Origin: Caballeronia sordidicola
GTDB lineage: Bacteria > Pseudomonadota > Gammaproteobacteria > Burkholderiales > Burkholderiaceae
Direction of reading: 5' to 3'
NCBI RefSeq assembly: GCF_002220365.1
Contig: NZ_MTHB01000246.1
Span: forward strand, 124,001-188,000
Length of the DNA: 64,000 nt
Part shown: piece by piece, positions 60,909 through 64,000 of the stretch
Layout: each line of letters opens with the position of its first letter
How positions within the stretch are numbered: the stretch's first letter is position 1
The notes under the pieces: generated by a model
What the model saw: the letters and a program-made list of their open reading frames with translations, nothing else
Database searches by the model: none
What the model was told of the DNA's origin: nothing
Made by a program: the position numbers and the translations under genes

Positions 60909-63900
60909 ATGAATATCTCCCGCCTGTTTATTCTTAGACCGGTAGCCACGCTGCTGCTGATGATCGCCCTTGTATTAGTGGGCCTCGTCGCGGTGCGCGT
61001 GCTGCCCGTCTCCTCGCTGCCTAACGTCGACTATCCGACCATCCAGGTGCAAACCTTCTATCCGGGCGCGAGCCCGGACGTGATGGCCACCACGGTGACC
61101 GCGCCGCTGGAAGTGCAACTGGGCGAGATCCCCGGCTTGCAGCAGATGACCTCGTACAGTTCGGATGGCGCCTCGGTCATCACGTTGCAGTTCGACCTGT
61201 CGCTGAACCTCGACATCGCCCAGCAGAACGTCCAGCAGGCCATCAACGCGGCCAACAGCTTCCTGCCGACCGGCCTGCCCGGACCGCCGACCTATGCGAA
61301 GGTGAATCCGGCGGACCAGCCGATCCTGACGCTGGCGGTTACCTCGACATCGATGTCGCTCACGCAGCTGGAAGACGCCGCCAATAACCGCCTCGGAACG
61401 AAGATTTCGGAAGTGTCGGGTGTGGGTGTGGTCACCACCAGCGGCGGCAATGTACCCGCTATCCGCGTTGAAGCGGACCCGCACAAGCTGGCGGCCTATG
61501 GCCTGAATATCGACGATCTGCGAACGTTGCTGAGCTACGTCAACGTCAGCCAGCCTAAGGGCAACTTCGACGGTCCCGACCTTGATTACACGATCAACGG
61601 CAACGACCAGATCAGCGATCCGAAGGATTACCTGAACACCGTGGTCGCTTATCAGAATGGCGCGCCGGTGTTCATGCGCGACGTCGCCAATGTGACCTCG
61701 GCGCCCCAGGACATCGAACGAGGCGCCTGGTACAACGGCACGCCCGCGATCGTACTGAACGTCCAGCGCCAGCCGGGCGCGAACGTGATCGCCACCGTGA
61801 ACCAGATCATGAAGCAGCTGCCGCAGCTCGAATCAACGCTGCCGGCCGGCATGAAGGTCACGGTCGTCTCGGACAGCACGGGCGTGATCCGCTCGTCGGT
61901 CTCCGACGCCGCGCTCGAACTCGGCCTGGCGATCGTGTTGGTGGTCGCGGTGATCTTCGTGTTCCTGCGCAACGTGCCGGCCACGATCATCCCGAGCATC
62001 TCGGTGCCGGTGTCGCTGATCGGCACGCTGGCCGTGATGTACCAGTTGAACTATTCAATCGACAACCTCTCGCTGATGGCGCTGATCATTGCCACCGGCT
62101 TCGTGGTCGACGACTCGATCGTGATGATCGAGAACATCGTGCGTTATCTGGAGGAGGGCAAGACGCCGCTCGAGGCCGCACTCGAAGGCGCCGGGCAGAT
62201 CGGCTTCACCATTCTGTCGCTGACCATCTCGCTGATTGCGGTTTTGATCCCGCTGCTCTTCATGGGCGGCGTGATCGGGCGCCTCTTCAGCGAATTCGCA
62301 GTGACGCTCGCGGTCACCATCGTGCTGTCCGCCGTGGTCTCGCTGACCGTCGTGCCCATGCTCTGCGCGCGCCTCTTGAAGGCTCAGGTCGACCGCCATC
62401 CGAGCCGCTTCGAGCGCATCAGCGAAGGCATCTTCGACAAGACGCTCGCCGGCTACGAGCGGGGCTTGCGCTGGGTGCTGGATCACCAGATCCTGACCCT
62501 GATGGTGGCAATCGGCACCGTCGTGCTGACCGCCGTCCTGTACATCGTGATCCCGAAGGGGCTGTTCCCGGTGCAGGACGTGGGCGTGATCGAAGGGATC
62601 AGCGTGGCCGACAACTCGGTTTCCTACAAGGCGATGGTGACGCGCCAGCGTGCGCTCGCCGACGCGATCCTGAAAGATCCCGATGTCGTCTCGCTCACCT
62701 CCTACGTGGGGATCGACGGCACCAACCCCACGCTGAACAACGGCCGCTTCCTGATCAACCTGCGCGAGCACGACAAGCGCTCGGACACCGCGCAGGAGAT
62801 CGCACGACGCTTGCAGGACGAGGTCGCGAATGTGTCTGGAATCAAGCTCTATATGCAGCCGGAGCAGGACCTGACGCTCGACACCACGGTCTCGCCGAAC
62901 CAGTACAGCTTCGTGCTGCGTGGACCGAACCAGCAGGCGTTCCAGAAGTACGTGCCGGAACTGATCACGCGCCTGAAGGCGATTCCATCGCTCGCCGATG
63001 TGCAAAGCGATATGAACACCGACGGCTTGAGCGTGAACGTTGAGGTAAACCGGCAGCTCGCCGCGCGTTTCGGCATCACCCCGGCCACGGTCGACAACGC
63101 GCTCTACGACGCTTTGGGCCAGCGTATTGTCTCGACCATCTTCCAGCAGTCCGACCAGTACCGGGTGATCCTCGTGGCCAAGCCCGAGTCGCTGCCCAAC
63201 GTGGAGTCGATCGGCAATATCTATCTGCCGAGCCAGACGAGCAGCACGGGTCAGGTACCGCTGTCGGGCATCGCGAAGATTCAGATCGTCAAATCGCCGC
63301 TCGTGATCAGCCATCTGGCGCAGTTCCCGGCCGTCACCATCTCGTTCAACCTCGCGAAAGATGCGTCGTTGAGCACCGCGGTGGCGCGTATTCACGAGGC
63401 CGAACAGGCGGTCAACCTGCCGCCGTCGATCACCTCCTCGCTGCAGGGCGCGGCACAAGCGTTCCAGGACTCGCTCTCGAGCGAGGTGTACCTGCTGATC
63501 GCCGCGCTGGTGGCGGTGTATATCGTGCTGGGCGTGCTGTATGAGAGCTTCATCCATCCGGTAACGATTCTCTCCACGCTGCCCTCGGCGGGGATCGGCG
63601 CCCTGCTCGCGCTGATGATCGCCGGCAGCGACCTCGACGTGATCGGGATCATCGGCATCGTGCTGCTGATCGGCATCGTCAAGAAGAACGCCATCATGAT
63701 GGTGGACTTCGCGCTCGATGCCGAGCGCAACCACGGCAAGCCCGCGCGCGAGGCGATCTTCGAGGCGTCGCTGCTGCGCTTCAGGCCGATCCTGATGACG
63801 ACGCTCGCAGCCATGCTCGGCGCCCTGCCCATGTTGCTCGGCAGCGGCACGGGCTCGGAGTTGCGCCGCCCGCTCGGTCTGGCGATTATCGGCGGCCTGA

Positions 63901-64000
63901 CCTTGAGCCAGATACTCACGCTCTTCACCACGCCGGTCATCTACCTGTTCTTCGACCGGATGGCGGAGCGCACGAGGCGCTGGCGCAATCGCAACAAACC
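60909..64000 (+). CDS. RND multidrug efflux pump, MdtB-like, 3' truncated
   Basis: 1030 codons are open to the window end, nearly the full length of a hydrophobe/amphiphile RND pump (about 1040). The opening ISRLFILRPVATLLLMIALV, the proton-relay Asp pair in GFVVDDSIVMIENIVRYLEE, FMGGVIGRLFSEFAVTLAVT and late GIVKKNAIMMVDFALDAERN are all present. It extrudes drugs or other amphiphiles using the proton gradient with the adaptor upstream. The stop codon lies just beyond base 64000. Shares the MdtA-MdtB layout; a second pump (MdtC) may follow. Confidence 0.92.
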   Translation, partial: MNISRLFILRPVATLLLMIALVLVGLVAVRVLPVSSLPNVDYPTIQVQTFYPGASPDVMATTVTAPLEVQLGEIPGLQQMTSYSSDGASVITLQFDLSLNLDIAQQNVQQAINAANSFLPTGLPGPPTYAKVNPADQPILTLAVTSTSMSLTQLEDAANNRLGTKISEVSGVGVVTTSGGNVPAIRVEADPHKLAAYGLNIDDLRTLLSYVNVSQPKGNFDGPDLDYTINGNDQISDPKDYLNTVVAYQNGAPVFMRDVANVTSAPQDIERGAWYNGTPAIVLNVQRQPGANVIATVNQIMKQLPQLESTLPAGMKVTVVSDSTGVIRSSVSDAALELGLAIVLVVAVIFVFLRNVPATIIPSISVPVSLIGTLAVMYQLNYSIDNLSLMALIIATGFVVDDSIVMIENIVRYLEEGKTPLEAALEGAGQIGFTILSLTISLIAVLIPLLFMGGVIGRLFSEFAVTLAVTIVLSAVVSLTVVPMLCARLLKAQVDRHPSRFERISEGIFDKTLAGYERGLRWVLDHQILTLMVAIGTVVLTAVLYIVIPKGLFPVQDVGVIEGISVADNSVSYKAMVTRQRALADAILKDPDVVSLTSYVGIDGTNPTLNNGRFLINLREHDKRSDTAQEIARRLQDEVANVSGIKLYMQPEQDLTLDTTVSPNQYSFVLRGPNQQAFQKYVPELITRLKAIPSLADVQSDMNTDGLSVNVEVNRQLAARFGITPATVDNALYDALGQRIVSTIFQQSDQYRVILVAKPESLPNVESIGNIYLPSQTSSTGQVPLSGIAKIQIVKSPLVISHLAQFPAVTISFNLAKDASLSTAVARIHEAEQAVNLPPSITSSLQGAAQAFQDSLSSEVYLLIAALVAVYIVLGVLYESFIHPVTILSTLPSAGIGALLALMIAGSDLDVIGIIGIVLLIGIVKKNAIMMVDFALDAERNHGKPAREAIFEASLLRFRPILMTTLAAMLGALPMLLGSGTGSELRRPLGLAIIGGLTLSQILTLFTTPVIYLFFDRMAERTRRWRNRNK

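Noticed and set aside
62055-63734. 559-codon open frame on the minus strand
   Set aside because: Antisense to the MdtB-like pump gene; His/Arg/Gln-rich composition typical of the reverse of high-GC coding DNA.

Overview
The window is a high-GC chromosomal segment from a beta-proteobacterium of the Burkholderiaceae, most likely a soil- or plant-associated Paraburkholderia/Caballeronia-type organism. This is inferred from the DUF3348-DUF802-OmpA-DUF2894 cluster, the many small catabolic operons each with its own regulator, and the general protein style; no rRNA or marker gene fixes the genus. I see no complete insertion sequence, prophage, CRISPR array or complete tRNA.

Layout. 1-6.4 kb: the end of a DUF1989 protein, a membrane-anchored DUF4148-like protein, an orphan ABC ATPase with degenerate motifs, a DUF899-DUF2182 pair divergent from a winged-helix regulator, and a beta-propeller protein. 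6.4-23 kb: a large minus-strand polyol operon closely resembling the erythritol (ery) locus. Its order is eryD regulator, eryA kinase, eryB dehydrogenase, eryC racemase-type TIM barrel, dhaK, dhaL, DUF2291, a ribose-type ABC transporter, eryH (TpiA2), eryI (RpiB), and then a second FGGY kinase and second GlpD-like dehydrogenase. Together these would import a tetritol, phosphorylate and oxidise it, and isomerise the tetrulose phosphate to erythrose 4-phosphate. 23-27.8 kb: methyltransferase, LysE exporter, a decayed cusA with an intact cusF, and a TetR/alpha-beta hydrolase pair with three matching operators. 28-31 kb: MFS carrier, glyoxalase-fold protein, GntR regulator. 31.4-37 kb: three secreted lipoproteins (alpha/beta hydrolase, unknown, PQQ-type propeller). 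37-39.7 kb: soluble PAS-PAS hybrid histidine kinase and a monooxygenase-fold protein.

39.9-44.3 kb holds the most interesting unit: a tightly packed DUF3348, MotA/ExbB-like DUF802 protein with a very long helical tail, MotB-like OmpA protein with a membrane Asp, and DUF2894. The architecture looks like a ZorAB-type ion-driven motor with two extra cytosolic partners. 44.3-51.2 kb is a patchwork: two decayed LysR genes, GFA enzyme, a second DUF899 gene in an ArsR-SRPBCC-DUF899 operon, CMD and aldo-keto reductase, and a MarR/SnoaL pair that share an operator. 51.3-58.9 kb is a beta-galactoside regulon: GH42 galactosidase plus ABC importer, divergent from a LacI repressor, with two operators between them. 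59.6-64 kb begins an MdtAB-type RND efflux operon cut by the window end.
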